A stretch of DNA of 62,536 bases from Stentor coeruleus. Its lineage: Eukaryota; Ciliophora; Heterotrichea; Heterotrichida; Stentoridae. The stretch is from assembly GCA_001970955.1 (NCBI GenBank), contig MPUH01000355.1, positions 1-62,536 of the forward strand. Direction: 5' to 3'. The notes beneath the pieces are model-generated. The model did no database searches, had not been told where the DNA came from, and saw only the letters and a program-made list of their open reading frames with translations. The position numbers were made by a program, and so were the translations under genes. This document shows positions 38,103 through 48,654 of the stretch, in pieces; within the stretch, counting starts at the first letter, position 1; each line of letters opens with the position of its first letter.

Positions 38103-39389
38103 TTAAATCATATACTTTTCTTTGACTTTTTTTAAAAGGGCTTTTAAATCTTCAGGATTTGTCCCTCCTCCTACATGATCAATATGTTGTCCTGGTGTAT
38201 ATTCACAATTAGCTAAAGTCCCATCAATAATAACTTTAACTATTCCATAAAGTACAGTAGTTGAAGGTTTTACAATCAAATCATCAACTTTCATATCATT
38301 AAATTTATCAATTGTTGAATTCAATCTTGCAAAAAGTCCTTTTGGGTTAGATTTGTCTAAAAATTTTGAAAACTTTGCAGCCACTGGGTCTTCAGGGGTA
38401 ATTTTATCATTATTTGGTAGTTGTGTTTTTAATAAAACTGAAACAACTTCCTTTTGTGCATTTCTATATTTTTCGAAAGCTGGCTCATCGTTTTGAAAAT
38501 ATTTTTTAAGTTTTTTAATGCTTTCAAAGCCTGAAATGTGTGCACAATGGAGTTGATCGATTAATTCATTGAAAAGATTATCTTTTCTCGTATTAGAAAA
38601 TTCTTGTATTTTATATTTTTCCCTTCGAAGTTCCTCAGGTTTCTGTACCAAACTCAGTGCTTCATTTTTCACAGTAACTTCCTTTTCAATATCCTCATAA
38701 TCCTTTTGTCTTTGCGTGAGTATTTTATAAACAGTCGGATCTTTAATAGACTCTTGTAAAATCGCTTGTATAGTTTCTTGAATATTTATATCCCCAATAG
38801 TATTAGACTGACTTCTAGACAAGTTCAAAATATCTAAACTATTTACTGAATCCTTATATCCAAGCATAGGAGTATCCCCAAAATCTTTACATTTCTTACA
38901 AGTCCAAATATTACTAGTAATCCTCGCACATTTTTTTTTATGTATACTAGATTCTTTACATGATATACAAAATATTTGAGGCCCACTAACTTTCTGACAT
39001 ACTTCACAAGGATTATTTGGCCTTAATCTTTTTTGAGGTAAATCTTTAGGTAAACTTATAAGTTCATTAAGTTTGATTTTACCTTCAGCCCATTTCATAT
39101 CTGATATTGCTTTTTCTAAAACTTCAAGTCCATCGTATTTACGAATATAGTTTTCGGCAAAGTCTGTAAAACGCTCTTTAAAACTCCAGAGATTTTTAAG
39201 GCCGATATTGTGGCTGAATAGGTTTTACAATGTTTTATCGTGCATGAATAGAAGAAGAGCTGTGTTTGCTCGTTTACTTTTTTTGATGTTTTCAGGAATG
39301 TCTGAAGAATATTTACAGACACGGCCGATAAGACCTGTCATGTTCCCGTTTTGACACCAAACATAGTCATCTGGATTGTAGTTATTCAT
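38103..39389 (-). CDS. PWWP-PHD chromatin-reader-like protein, one 15-nt intron
   Basis: A shorter frame starts internally at 39098, but an ATG at 39389 opens a PWWP-like module (Y-N-P-D-D-Y-V-W-C-Q, G-L-I-G-R-V, L-L-L-F-M-H-D-K-T). That frame meets TAA within GTAAAACCTATTCAG, a 15-nt intron (39214-39228). Splicing joins it in frame to the downstream part, for ~423 residues. Residues ~115-155 form a PHD-type Cys/His cluster (C-E-V-C ... C-I-S-C ... H ... C ... W-T-C-K-K-C). The C-terminal half is helical with no recognised domain. PWWP plus PHD suggests nuclear binding of methylated histone tails. The PWWP call rests on short motifs. Confidence 0.8.
39214..39228 (-). other. 15-nt spliceosomal intron
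   Basis: Coding strand GTAAAACCTATTCAG, with A six bases from the 3' end. Removal gives K-T-F-H-N-I-G-L-K-N-L-W across the junction and links the PWWP-like and PHD-like parts. Confidence 0.88.
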
Positions 39390-39738
39390 TATAAGATTAT
39401 TTTCTTGAAATTTTTTATTTTGTAATGATTTGATGAGGTTTTTTGCATAGGATTTTATAGGATTATAGAAAGTAATGATTATGTTTTTGATATTTTCTAT
39501 TTTTTATTAGGATATTTGTCGGGTAGAATGCATTTTGGTATTGGATTCTCTGTTTAAAAAATATTGGTTGGCTTTGTAATTTACTATTAATCAAGACTTG
39601 AACTGTGAAAAAAAATATTGGAGGTTGGAATTATTATTGGAGATGTTGAAGTAGAGGCTTATCGGCTTAGAAAAGTTGTTGATGGAAAATAAATTAAGTT
39701 GATATATTTATTGTCACACATTGTTAAGAGTTTAGCAA

Positions 39739-39811
39739 GCCTCTATAGCTCAGCTGGCAGAGCATTTGCCTTGTAAGTAAAAGGTCGCCGGTTCAATCCC
39801 GGCTGGGGGCT
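39739..39811 (+). tRNA. tRNA-Thr (anticodon UGU)
   Basis: A full cloverleaf of 73 bases. The 7-bp acceptor is GCCTCTA with TGGGGGC (two G-T pairs). The D arm is GCTC...GAGC. The anticodon stem is TTTGC/GTAAA with loop CTTGTAA (anticodon TGT, codon ACA). The T arm is GCCGG-TTCAATC-CCGGC. The discriminator base is T. It has no intron and is standard in size. Confidence 0.95.
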
Positions 39812-39817
39812 TTTTTT
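39811..39817 (+). terminator. Pol III T-run terminator
   Basis: A run of seven T directly follows the tRNA acceptor on the coding strand, the usual RNA polymerase III stop signal. Confidence 0.85.
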
Positions 39818-40594
39818 ATTTTATATTATAGATACTAGAATATTATATTTTGTTAGTGTTAAGTTGAATAGATAAAAACAATGTAGGATGTTTTTCAAAG
39901 TAATAAATTTTAATGAATTAAGAAAACTAAAATAAAATATTTTGGTAAATGGAGATATGTGAAAAGAAGTTTGGGTTTTAGGAAAATTCAGTATTGTTAT
40001 TAGTTTTAAACATAAAAACATTTTATTAACTCTAAATCTTAAGTTATAAGTTAAAAAAAGCTTGGTCAATCATAAAAAGCATAAACCCATTTTTACTAAA
40101 CCTAATTCATCTCTCCTAACCCGTCTTCCTACATATTTTAAATATCAAAAGCAAAATGTCAACCAACCTACACACAAACAGTATCTTCACCCAACCAAAA
40201 TCTCATCCAAACTTCAAAAAACCATCTTAAAACCCTTACTTCTCATTCAAACACTTCAAAAAAAAAAAAACTTCCCTCTCAAACNATCAAAAGCAAAATG
40301 TCAACCAACCTACACACAAACAGTATCTTCACCCAACCAAAATCTCCTCCAAACTTCAAAATACCATCTTAAAACCCTTACTTCTCATTCAAACACTTCA
40401 AAAAAAAAAAAACTTCCCTCTCAAACCTCATTATCATTATTAATTCCCAAACAAAATCTCAAATCTTCCCAACCCTAATCCATTACCCTGCCCATTTCTT
40501 TTTCCTAAAAAAACCCCATCTTCAAACTCTTCTCCAATCTAAAATCATATTAAATCCTAAATAAATCTAATCCTAATATAAAACAAGTATTATA
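39818..40594. other. Spacer, strongly C-rich on plus from 40060
   Basis: The stretch 40060-40560 is rich in A, C and T with almost no G on the plus strand (open frames here are composition artefacts). It is the 5' flank of the small RING gene and contains an N junction at 40285. Confidence 0.6.
40143..40427. repeat. ~142-bp near-identical copies around an N
   Basis: Positions 40143-40284 and 40286-40427 match apart from a few bases (CTCATCC versus CTCCTCC; an A/T change nearby). N at 40285. Confidence 0.88.
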
Positions 40595-40942
40595 ATGAAA
40601 ACTCGGTTCATGGAACAAGCTGATTTATGCGCAATTTGCTACAACCAAATCGAGTTGCAAGGTTGTGTCGACAGTTGTGGGCACCTATTTTGTTTTTCTT
40701 GTATACACAAATGGTCTGAAGTAATACCTAAACAGACTGAAAATACTTGTCCTATATGTAAAGCAAGGTTCTTTAAAATCACCAAAGTCCAGAAAAGAAA
40801 ACATTATCGAATCCCTTTATCAAAACAAAAAAAAGTACATCATGTGCATCAAAAAAATCAAAGCACTTCAATCGATTTTCTAACTTTATTGCAAGCAGCT
40901 GAGCGTATTTTAACACATGAATTGCATCTTTTATTTAAATAG
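40595..40942 (+). CDS. Small RING-finger protein
   Basis: This encodes 115 residues. A C3HC4 RING lies at about residues 12-55: C-A-I-C, then C-G-H-L-F-C-F-S-C-I-H-K-W, and C-P-I-C-K-A-R-F-F. The tail is basic (K-V-Q-K-R-K-H-Y-R, H-H-V-H) and then helical. It is probably an E3 ubiquitin ligase, perhaps nuclear given the basic tail. The RING resembles those in PHRF1/Topors-type proteins, but length alone prevents a firm assignment. Confidence 0.88.
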   Translation: MKTRFMEQADLCAICYNQIELQGCVDSCGHLFCFSCIHKWSEVIPKQTENTCPICKARFFKITKVQKRKHYRIPLSKQKKVHHVHQKNQSTSIDFLTLLQAAERILTHELHLLFK

Positions 40943-40996
40943 TCCGCTTATAGAGATAATATAGTAGAATGATATTTAGAATTTTTTAGATTTAGA

Positions 40997-42229
40997 CTAA
41001 GGTAGTCGATTTCTACTACTTCTTTCACCACTTCTTGCTGTTGTTTGACTATTGATACTGTTTCGAGATGAAGTTTTTCTTAAGCTTTTGACATATGAGA
41101 TAGACTTGCTAACTATACTAAGAGGCTTTCTAAATGGAGACTTTAATGTAAATGGACGTTCTTTGTAGGTTTTTTCTGAGGAAAGCTTATCGGCATAGTT
41201 AGTGAAAAGCTTTGTGTTGTCACCTTCTCGGCAGTAGAGTTTATTGTTTTTTGTTAGCAAGTTTAGTTTTAGAGTTCCTTTGCTATATACAACTTCGTTT
41301 TCTTTTATTACAGAACTTATGCCAAAAAACAAACATTCCTTTTTTACCATTTCTTCGAGGACCTAATTTGAAGTTACCGATGTGTTGGTGGTCTTTGAAG
41401 GACTTGGACTAGGGGTAGATTGCTTTTTTAATGAATTTTTTAATGACAAAAGTTGGCTGTTTAGTGCTGAGGTTTGATTGTGGAGGATTGGGTCGTTAAG
41501 ACTTTGAAGATAAATGTTTTCAGATTCAAGCTTAGATATTTTAGATTTTAATGAGTGGATTTCTTGGTATACATGAATAAGTTCTTGATTTTTAGATTCA
41601 AGTTGACTAAGAGCATTTTGAGATTTTGCATAAGAGGAATCTAGTTCTGATTTCATTTGAGATATATGCAAAATAAGACTTTGTTTGTTAATTTCTTGAG
41701 ATTCATTAAGCTTTGTGTCAATTTCTGTGTTATACTGAGTTGTGTCTGTACCTTCGATTAAAAGTTTTTCGCTTTTTGGGGTAACATCTTCACAATGAAA
41801 TCTTGGAGTATAGACATCATATGAAAATAAAGATATTTGGGGCATAAAATCACTTTCACTAATACTTTCTTCTGTGACAATCGATGAGCAAATATCTTCA
41901 ATACGTTTCACCTGCCATAATAATAATACTCTAGGTAAAGGAACTTCATCAGCTAAAGAAATTATATGCCTGTCAGAGTTTTCCTGTAAGGGAAACCACT
42001 GCATACCTTCATCTTTTAATATTTTAAGTTCAAAACTGACTGAAAGTTCTCTTTCTGCTTGCTTTACAAGAATCATATATATTCCCTGAGAGTTCAAAGT
42101 TATAAAATTTCCAGGATTTGATGGATAAAGGTTCTCAATAAACTGCCCATTTAGCATAAGATCACAGCTATTAAAATCTGAAATGCCTTCAAACCTAATT
42201 AGCCTTATTTGATACATAGACTTCCACAT
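40997..42229 (-). CDS. C2-like/coiled-coil protein, one 15-nt intron
   Basis: Two minus-strand frames (42229-41363 and 41350-40997) join through GTAACTTCAAATTAG (41363-41377), a 15-nt intron in phase 0 whose own last codon is the apparent stop. The protein has ~405 residues. The N-terminal 110 are beta-rich with a C2- or NT-C2-like pattern (Y-Q-I-R-L-I-R-F-E-G, V-S-F-E-L-K-I-L). A coiled coil spans about 180-265 and the C-terminus is Ser/Thr/Arg-rich. It is divergently paired with the TPR gene at 43113; their shared promoter has been duplicated. Confidence 0.8.
41363..41377 (-). other. 15-nt spliceosomal intron
   Basis: Coding strand GTAACTTCAAATTAG, A six bases from the 3' end. Splicing joins N-T-S to V-L-E-E-M-V-K-K and doubles the known C-terminal part. 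Confidence 0.88.
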
Positions 42230-42342
42230 TTAAATATTAACGTTCTTTTATACTTTAAGTGCTAAAACTAAAATTATTATTAAGCGAATTGTAACAGTCA
42301 ATTTTAAAGTTCTTAGACACTTTATAGTTATAATAAAAATAC

Positions 42343-42600
42343 ATGGAAAAAAACAAATAGTATTATACTTATTTAGCCCAAGCGAAATTTCTGTGTAGCA
42401 CATGTTTGCGAGGTAATATCAATATACATGCGGTAATTAAAAGAGCAATATGTGTTGTTATTATTGTATTACTCTAAAAATATTGAGATCATTTTTTTTA
42501 AAAAAGTGAAAAGGGTGTATCTTTAAAGCTCAAACTAGGGCAAGTCTAAACTATAAATTCACCTTTAAAGAAACCTTGATATCTTATAATTTTTTTTTAT
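42343..42600 (+). pseudogene. Truncated, decayed copy of the 5' end of the 43113 gene
   Basis: From ATG 42343 the sequence aligns base by base with the start of the intact gene at 43113 (shared ATGGAAAAAA, GTAGCACATG/GCAGCACATG, ATATCAATATACAT, GTGTATCT.TAAAGCT). It has an early TAG and later indels. Similarity fades near 42600. The upstream leader (TTATAGTTATAAT.. AAATACATGG) is also shared. Confidence 0.85.
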
Positions 42601-42869
42601 AGAAACAAACTTCAGTTTGGAACCAGATATTCTCATCTGAACTGTAGCCATTCATTATAAAAGTATTTTCAACCTCAGATGGTTGTTTGGTATTATTGGA
42701 AGAATTTTATATTTGTAATGATTTATTTGGTTGAGTAGATATGATTTTTATTAGGACTATAAGTAGAGGTAAATATTATAACCAAGAGCTTAAATTATAT
42801 TCTTAAATTTCTCTTTAAAACAAATTTAAGTCTTAAGTTAATTTTTATAGTTAGACAACAACTTATTTA

Positions 42870-43003
42870 ATTAAAGTTCAAAGTTATAAATTTCCCAGGA
42901 CCTGACGAATAAAGACTTCTAACAAACGCTGATTTATTATTAAACCAAAGCTATTAAAATCTAAATTTTTTTAAGCACATAAACATTATCAGTTCTTCCA
43001 CAT
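42870..43003 (-). pseudogene. Truncated, decayed copy of the 5' end of the 40997-42229 gene
   Basis: The plus-strand text of 42870-43003 matches that of 42085-42229, the 5' coding end of the intact minus-strand gene (shared GTTCAAAGTTATAAA, TTCC.AGGA, AGCTATTAAAATCT, TTCCACAT at the start codon). Indels and changed codons destroy the frame. Confidence 0.85.
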
Positions 43004-43112
43004 AAATATAAAAATTCTTTTAACTTAAAGTCCATAAACCAATATTTTTAGTAAAGCAACTATAAAATAATCTCTAAAATTCTTTAGCACATTATAGTTA
43101 TAATATAAATAC

Positions 43113-46052
43113 ATGGAAAAAACAAAAGAGCATTACCACCCACTTAACCCAACTGAAGTTTGCTGTGCAGCACATGCTTGTGAGCTTATATCAATATACA
43201 TACGACAACGAAAAGATCAAGACGTGTTATCATTATTACTATACTATTCTGAAAACCTCGAAACCAAATTTATTTTAGACAAAAGTGAAGAAAGTGTATC
43301 TCTAAAGCTAAAATTAGGAAAATTTTACAACAAATTCGCTCTTGCCAGAGGTTTAGACATCGCTACAATGAAACAATTACTAGAAACAGCTTATGATATA
43401 TACTCAAGTCTTCCTGAAAGTAAAGAAAACCTTGGGTATTTGGCAACAGCTAATTCAAACCTAGCTTTTGTTGCTCGTTCTGAAGGGGATTTAGAAAAAG
43501 CATGCAAATACTTAGACCAAGTCTCATCACTAGAAAAAAAAATCGGTGATTCTACAGGCGACGTCATGACCAAAATCAACAAATCAGCTGTGCTTAATGA
43601 AATGGAAGCATTTCGTGAAGCATACTATACAATAAAAGAAGCAGTTTCGAAGCTGGAAAAAAAAATCGAAGAGTTTATTAAAAATCATGAAGAAAAAAAC
43701 TTGAAAAATCATAAAAAGTTCTTAGAAACCCTACAATTGCTCCTGATTTCCTATATAAATTTAATAAGTTCATTAGAAAGCATTGATGACCCTGCTTTGT
43801 TTAATGAGGGTAAACAGAAAAAAGCTCTTGGTTTTGAATATTGCCTCAAATATTTAGGAGAAAATCATTATTTGTCTATGTATTTTAAAAAACACCAAAG
43901 CAAACATACAAAGTCCATGTCAAGTTTTTCATCAAATCTTGACCTAGGCTCAAATAGAACTTCAAGTCATGAGGTAAGTGAAAAAAAATCATATAAAGAT
44001 GAGGATGAATCTAAAGTAAAAAGCAAAGTAAAANAACACCAAAGCAAACATACAAAGTCCATGTCAAGTTTTTCATCAAATCTTGACCTAGGCTCAAACA
44101 GAACTTCAAGTCATGAGGTAAGTGAAAAAAAATCATATAAAGATGAGGATGAATCTAAAGTAAAAAGCAAAGTAAAGGCTCCTGTTAAGAAAAAACTTCA
44201 AGATACCCCAACTAAAGAAGTTCTTAAACCAGAAAAAGAACCTATTGAATCATCATCTAAACCATCACAAATAAACAGTAGGGAAATATTAGATTTACCC
44301 AATTCAGGAATGCCATCGCCTAAGTTTGTTGGGAAATTAACTGAGAGTTTTGAGTTTGTGAGAAGAAAATATAAGAAAAATTCTTTTAAAAGCTCTGAAG
44401 GTAAAAACACCAATGATTCAAGGCTGATTATTAAAAACGACTCATTTAGTCAGTCAGAATCATCAAATAAACAAGATTGTGTTGAATTAAAAACTAGAAT
44501 TGTCAGGCTGCCTGGAGCACCTTTGCCTTATATCCCAGCACGATCTTGTCTTTTACGAGCTCCATATAAATATTCTTTTAAAACAGCTGTTGTCAGTAAA
44601 GGGACTGAGTTTTTGCTTGACCCGATTAAATCCCCAATTATTTCTCAACTGGATTCAAATATCGGGTATGTTAAAGTTTTCAATTTACTAAACAGAGTGA
44701 TTATATGTAATTTACAATTGGATTCAAATGTAGTAAATCTAGCAATCACAGCTACAAGAGAAGGGAATTTCGATCAAGTCCTTACATCTGAGTTTATAAA
44801 AATCAAAGACTTACAAACTATTTTATACTATTTATGTGTCCAAGATATTCTTCCAAGTTATATGCAACCAACTTTCATTAATTCCTTTGAAAAATTTTGC
44901 CAGTTCTTTCTCATGCCATTCATCCGAATTGTACAAAATGAAGACTCAGATACAGAAAAAATAGAACTCTGGGCAAGAGGAGAGTCTTTACTTGGTGATA
45001 CAACACAAACTTTTCTTAAAACAGCTTGTGCAATATCTTTGTTTTATATAGAAAACTCCACATTAAAAATGGTTATAACAAGTATGACTGAAGAAGAATC
45101 TACTGATAAATGTATAAGAGTCGATATAGTCCTTGATGAAGTTGCGGCAAGTATTTTAATTAAACATAAAAAAATCCCTGAAGCATATCAAAACACGCAT
45201 TTTGTCCAGTCAATTGAGCCTTTTAGTGCAACTTTTATAGAAGATCTTGATTCAATTATTTCTGAAATTGAACTTTGTATTATCGATGAGTTTGGGCCGA
45301 GGATAACCCTTGATCGTTTTTTTGATAATAACAATTTTATACTTATAAGGGCAAATATCACAGGAAAAGGGCTTGAAAAAACATTATGGACAATTCAAGA
45401 CCGTAAACAAAAGTGGCATTGGGAAGTCAAAGCTAAAAGGTTACACAAAATCAACTCAAGTGGGCGTAAGAGGAATTTTAGTACAACTTTTATATACCAA
45501 TACTCAATGATTTTTTTAAATTTTGGGGTTTATGTTGATAAACTCGATAAAAACGAACTACAAATCCTTGGGTTTTTTGTATTGGAGTCTATGAGAATCG
45601 ATATGCCTTTAGAAGAAGATTTGAATGAATTAGAAAATGAAGGGAGTATATTGATTAATCCTGTAAAAGCTTTAAAAGGTATGAGAAGTTTTGCTAAAGA
45701 TGAATATAGAACACCGATTTCTATTGCTATTGTTGGTGTTGGAAATTGTTTAATTGGAGTTAGAGCTAGTTATTTTGATATTGAACAATGTTGTGAAAAA
45801 GCGGTTTGGTTTATTCTTGATGGGAAATTTTTTAAGGTAGAATGTCCGAAGTTTAAAAAAGCAGAAAAAGCGAAAGGAGCTCTTGCGGTAAAACTGGCTG
45901 AGACTAAATTAGTGGAAATTATGGAAAAAGGTAAAGGATGGGAAAAAGTTTTGGCTTGTTTGAAAGTGGATAAGAATGGGATTAGGATTCAGAGCTTTGG
46001 GACTTTGTGCTATTTTGAGTCGTTGGAGAATGTTATTAATAAACAAATATAA
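43113..46052 (+). CDS. TPR-containing protein with long unknown C-terminal region
   Basis: 979 residues as written, about 931 once the 144-base contig-end overlap (43891-44034) is removed. Residues ~10-255 contain TPR-like helix pairs (Y-N-K-F-A-L-A-R-G, A-T-A-N-S-N-L-A-F-V-A-R-S-E-G-D-L-E-K-A, N-K-S-A-V-L-N-E-M-E-A-F). A Ser/Lys-rich linker follows (~260-430). Then comes ~500 residues of mixed alpha/beta sequence beginning R-I-V-R-L-P-G-A-P-L-P-Y-I-P-A-R with no named domain. It probably acts as a scaffold, perhaps with a ciliate-specific C-terminal domain. The start at 43113 is supported by its conservation in the decayed copy at 42343. Confidence 0.82.
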   Translation: MEKTKEHYHPLNPTEVCCAAHACELISIYIRQRKDQDVLSLLLYYSENLETKFILDKSEESVSLKLKLGKFYNKFALARGLDIATMKQLLETAYDIYSSLPESKENLGYLATANSNLAFVARSEGDLEKACKYLDQVSSLEKKIGDSTGDVMTKINKSAVLNEMEAFREAYYTIKEAVSKLEKKIEEFIKNHEEKNLKNHKKFLETLQLLLISYINLISSLESIDDPALFNEGKQKKALGFEYCLKYLGENHYLSMYFKKHQSKHTKSMSSFSSNLDLGSNRTSSHEVSEKKSYKDEDESKVKSKVKXHQSKHTKSMSSFSSNLDLGSNRTSSHEVSEKKSYKDEDESKVKSKVKAPVKKKLQDTPTKEVLKPEKEPIESSSKPSQINSREILDLPNSGMPSPKFVGKLTESFEFVRRKYKKNSFKSSEGKNTNDSRLIIKNDSFSQSESSNKQDCVELKTRIVRLPGAPLPYIPARSCLLRAPYKYSFKTAVVSKGTEFLLDPIKSPIISQLDSNIGYVKVFNLLNRVIICNLQLDSNVVNLAITATREGNFDQVLTSEFIKIKDLQTILYYLCVQDILPSYMQPTFINSFEKFCQFFLMPFIRIVQNEDSDTEKIELWARGESLLGDTTQTFLKTACAISLFYIENSTLKMVITSMTEEESTDKCIRVDIVLDEVAASILIKHKKIPEAYQNTHFVQSIEPFSATFIEDLDSIISEIELCIIDEFGPRITLDRFFDNNNFILIRANITGKGLEKTLWTIQDRKQKWHWEVKAKRLHKINSSGRKRNFSTTFIYQYSMIFLNFGVYVDKLDKNELQILGFFVLESMRIDMPLEEDLNELENEGSILINPVKALKGMRSFAKDEYRTPISIAIVGVGNCLIGVRASYFDIEQCCEKAVWFILDGKFFKVECPKFKKAEKAKGALAVKLAETKLVEIMEKGKGWEKVLACLKVDKNGIRIQSFGTLCYFESLENVINKQI
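43891..44177. repeat. ~143-bp near-identical copies around an N in the TPR gene
   Basis: Positions 43891-44033 and 44035-44177 match except for a base or two (CAAATAG versus CAAACAG; the last base). N at 44034. The offset is 144, so the frame survives with 48 extra residues. Confidence 0.9.
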
Positions 46053-46130
46053 TTTTTTTCATAGGAATGTTTGTTTTTGATATGGATTGTGGGATGAATT
46101 GGAGTATAAGAGTAGAATATAAGATAATAA

Positions 46131-47333
46131 ATGGGAAAAAAATATGTTGCAAGCACCCTCGAGCCTATATCAGAAGATCAAGAAGATCAAGTTGAAGACT
46201 ATATTCCAAAGAAAAAAATCTCTTTAGACGAAATTCAAGACCATACTTTCAATGTTGAGCATATGCAAAACTCATTCACCAGTTCAGATTCAAACTCAAG
46301 CGAGGCTTATCAAACAGAAAATATAATCAATTATGATAACCTCATAAATCAGCTTGAGCCACTTGACTATAACATAATAGCTCCAATTCATTCAGCCCAT
46401 GAATCTTTAGCTTGTGATTCAATAAACTTATCAAAAATTCACTCTTACCAAAGTTCAGAGTCAAGTATTGCAGATCTAAACGAGAATGTATCTACAAAAA
46501 CTATAGATTTTGGTGAAAATGTACTTGAAAAATATTTCACTGAAGAATATTGTATTAAATATATAGTCAAAAAATCCCCTAAGAAAAAACAAGACCCTGA
46601 GACCGCCTTTATGACAATAAAAGAAATTAATAAAATTGAAAGTTTGGAACTGGAAGAACAAATGAAAATGTGAGAAAAATTTAGAAGTAAACTAAATCTT
46701 GAAATCCATAATTTTGAAAGAGCAAAACAGGCACAAGTAGAAAGGAGATTTTTTTATATCAAAGAAATTAAAAATATAGGAGAAAAAATAGACCAGGAAA
46801 AAGTTGATGTGCATTTTATAGTCAAAGAATATGAACAAAAAAATATTGAAGCTTTGGAAGATAAAAGATTGTTAGAACAACATATGATGACAACTAAAAT
46901 GTATTTTGCTAGGAAAATAGAAAATTTGAAAATGCATGAAGAAAGTTGTCGTATGGAAATAGAAGACCTTCGTCATAGGTTTTTGTCGTTAAGAGCTTCG
47001 AATGTTATGCTGAAAAAACAACAGAAAATTATAAAGAAAAATATAGAAACTCTACCGAAACTTGTAGAAAATAGAGGGAAAAATGAAACTTTGATTCAAG
47101 AATTTAGCTTAATGTTACAGGGGGTCGCTAAATATATTGAAGAAAGTGAGAATTGGAGAAAAGTTGGATATACTGAGAAAATCATGAATTTGGTTAAAGA
47201 TGTCCAGATGCTAGAAGAGTCAGCGAATGAGTTTTCTCAAGATGCGCTACAGGATCCACGCAAACTTATACCGTATATGAGATCAGCAACTCCAAGTAGA
47301 CAAAACACAAAGACTTCAATTGGTTATGTATAA
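46131..47333 (+). CDS. Coiled-coil protein, one 15-nt intron
   Basis: Frames 46131-46673 and 46809-47333 are one gene. The apparent TGA lies inside GTGAGAAAAATTTAG (46670-46684), and after splicing M-K-I-S-K-L-N-L-E-I-H-N-F continues without a break. The protein has about 395 residues. The N-terminal half is acidic and Ser-rich; residues ~170-330 are coiled coil; the C-terminus is short, basic and Ser/Thr-rich. The internal start seen by a naive reading of the second part (GTG at 46809) is wrong. Function unknown, likely structural. Confidence 0.85.
46670..46684 (+). other. 15-nt spliceosomal intron
   Basis: GTGAGAAAAATTTAG, the one intron of the set with GTGAG at the 5' end. A lies six bases from the 3' end. 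Confidence 0.9.
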
Positions 47334-47400
47334 TTTTTAATTTTTATAAACATTAACCTAGGAAAATAATAAAATTATACATGAGAACTATTACAAATAA

Positions 47401-47934
47401 ATGGCAAAGCCAGAACTATCCCAAAGAACACTTGCAGACAGTTTAGGCTCATCGCGTAACCAAATCAAAATAAGGTCAAGTATTTTAAAATATTCAAATC
47501 GTATTCAGGAACTCTCTCAACCAAAACTAAGGCATATGCTTGATGAAGAAATAGTAGGTCCAGGTTCATATACACCTAACAACTTATCCTTATCAACATA
47601 TAGCAAATCTCCAACAGTTTCTATTGGTCGATCTGAAAGATTTATAAAAACTAAACTTAGTAGTATGAAAGAAGATATAAGACGTATAAAAAAACAAAGA
47701 GATTTGAGCTATATAAATCATAATATTTCAGATATGATAACACCACCAAAATATAGTTTTAAAAGGACGGGACACAAACTTGAACTTGCTGGAAATCCTG
47801 ACTTTCCTGGGGTTGGAAAATATTCTCCTGTAGCTGAATCAGTTTTGAAATCTTTTTCTTTTACTAAGGCTACAAAAGCTTTTGATTGGAAAAAAGGTAA
47901 GAGTTATTTAGCTAACCATGGGTGGCTATTTTAG
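47401..47934 (+). CDS. SHIPPO/STPG-type PG-rich repeat protein
   Basis: This encodes 177 residues. Motifs of the sperm-tail PG-rich (SHIPPO) repeat appear at about residues 52-62 (V-G-P-G-S-Y-T-P) and 138-150 (P-G-V-G-K-Y-S-P), each followed by an S/F-rich strand (S-F-S-F-T-K-A). Proteins with these repeats associate with ciliary microtubules. A Lys/Arg-rich helix lies between the two repeats. It starts only 67 bases after the stop of the preceding coiled-coil gene on the same strand. Confidence 0.8.
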   Translation: MAKPELSQRTLADSLGSSRNQIKIRSSILKYSNRIQELSQPKLRHMLDEEIVGPGSYTPNNLSLSTYSKSPTVSIGRSERFIKTKLSSMKEDIRRIKKQRDLSYINHNISDMITPPKYSFKRTGHKLELAGNPDFPGVGKYSPVAESVLKSFSFTKATKAFDWKKGKSYLANHGWLF

Positions 47935-48654
47935 ATTTTTTATGAACTATGGAGTTTTAGGAGTATTTGATTAAAATATTTTATGAAATGATGAATAAGC
48001 GTATTGACCAGTTAGTGTTGAGGTTTTAATTTTCTGGTACGAATAAATTCAGTTTTTAAATAGTATAGAAATTTTATGGAAACTATATTCATTTATTATC
48101 AGCCCCTAGAGTTATTTTCTTTATTTCCACAATGCTTTTTTATAAAAAAATTTACTTAGGCGCGAACCGAATTTTACACTTCGCATAAGACTGTCAGAGG
48201 AATTATTTTAATTGTGTGGGTCAGATGTTATTATCTAAGAAATCATCTCGAAAATATTTCAAAACAACTTAACCATTTCCTATCAAATATTTCAAACTCA
48301 CTGCTAAATTTTCAAAACTTCCAATTCTTAAAAATCTTAAATTTCAAAAACTCTACAACTACAAACTTTTAAAACTAATTCACAAACTAAAAAACCTTAA
48401 CCAATACTATAATACTTTAACTATACCCTAACAAACTAATCAAAGTAACCACATCTTCTTCTTACCCCGAATTATTTCTCTAATAATTTCTTAACCCTAC
48501 TTATACATAATTTTTTCATTTCATCTAACCTAAATACTAAAAAAAAACATGCAATTATATTCATAAAAAAACAATATAATTAAAAAATATATAATATTAT
48601 CCTCACAACATAACCAGCCTATATATAAAATAACCCTTCCAAAAAATTCTAAAT
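47935..48654. other. Spacer between convergent genes
   Basis: No gene was seen. From 48260 to 48650 the plus strand is C-rich with almost no G, the 3' side of the minus-strand TPR/IQ gene. A short GC-richer patch (GGCGCGAACCG) sits near 48160 without further structure that I can identify. Confidence 0.45.

Noticed and set aside
40062..40478. 138-codon plus-strand ORF with Lys/Pro/Thr/Leu-rich sequence
   Set aside because: It lies in C-rich 5' flank DNA, crosses an N joint, begins with a non-ATG codon and has the composition of the spacer.
43971..43998. Possible intron GTAAGTGAAAAAAAATCATATAAAG in the TPR gene
   Set aside because: It is 25 nt, outside the 15/16-nt class, and the frame is open without splicing.
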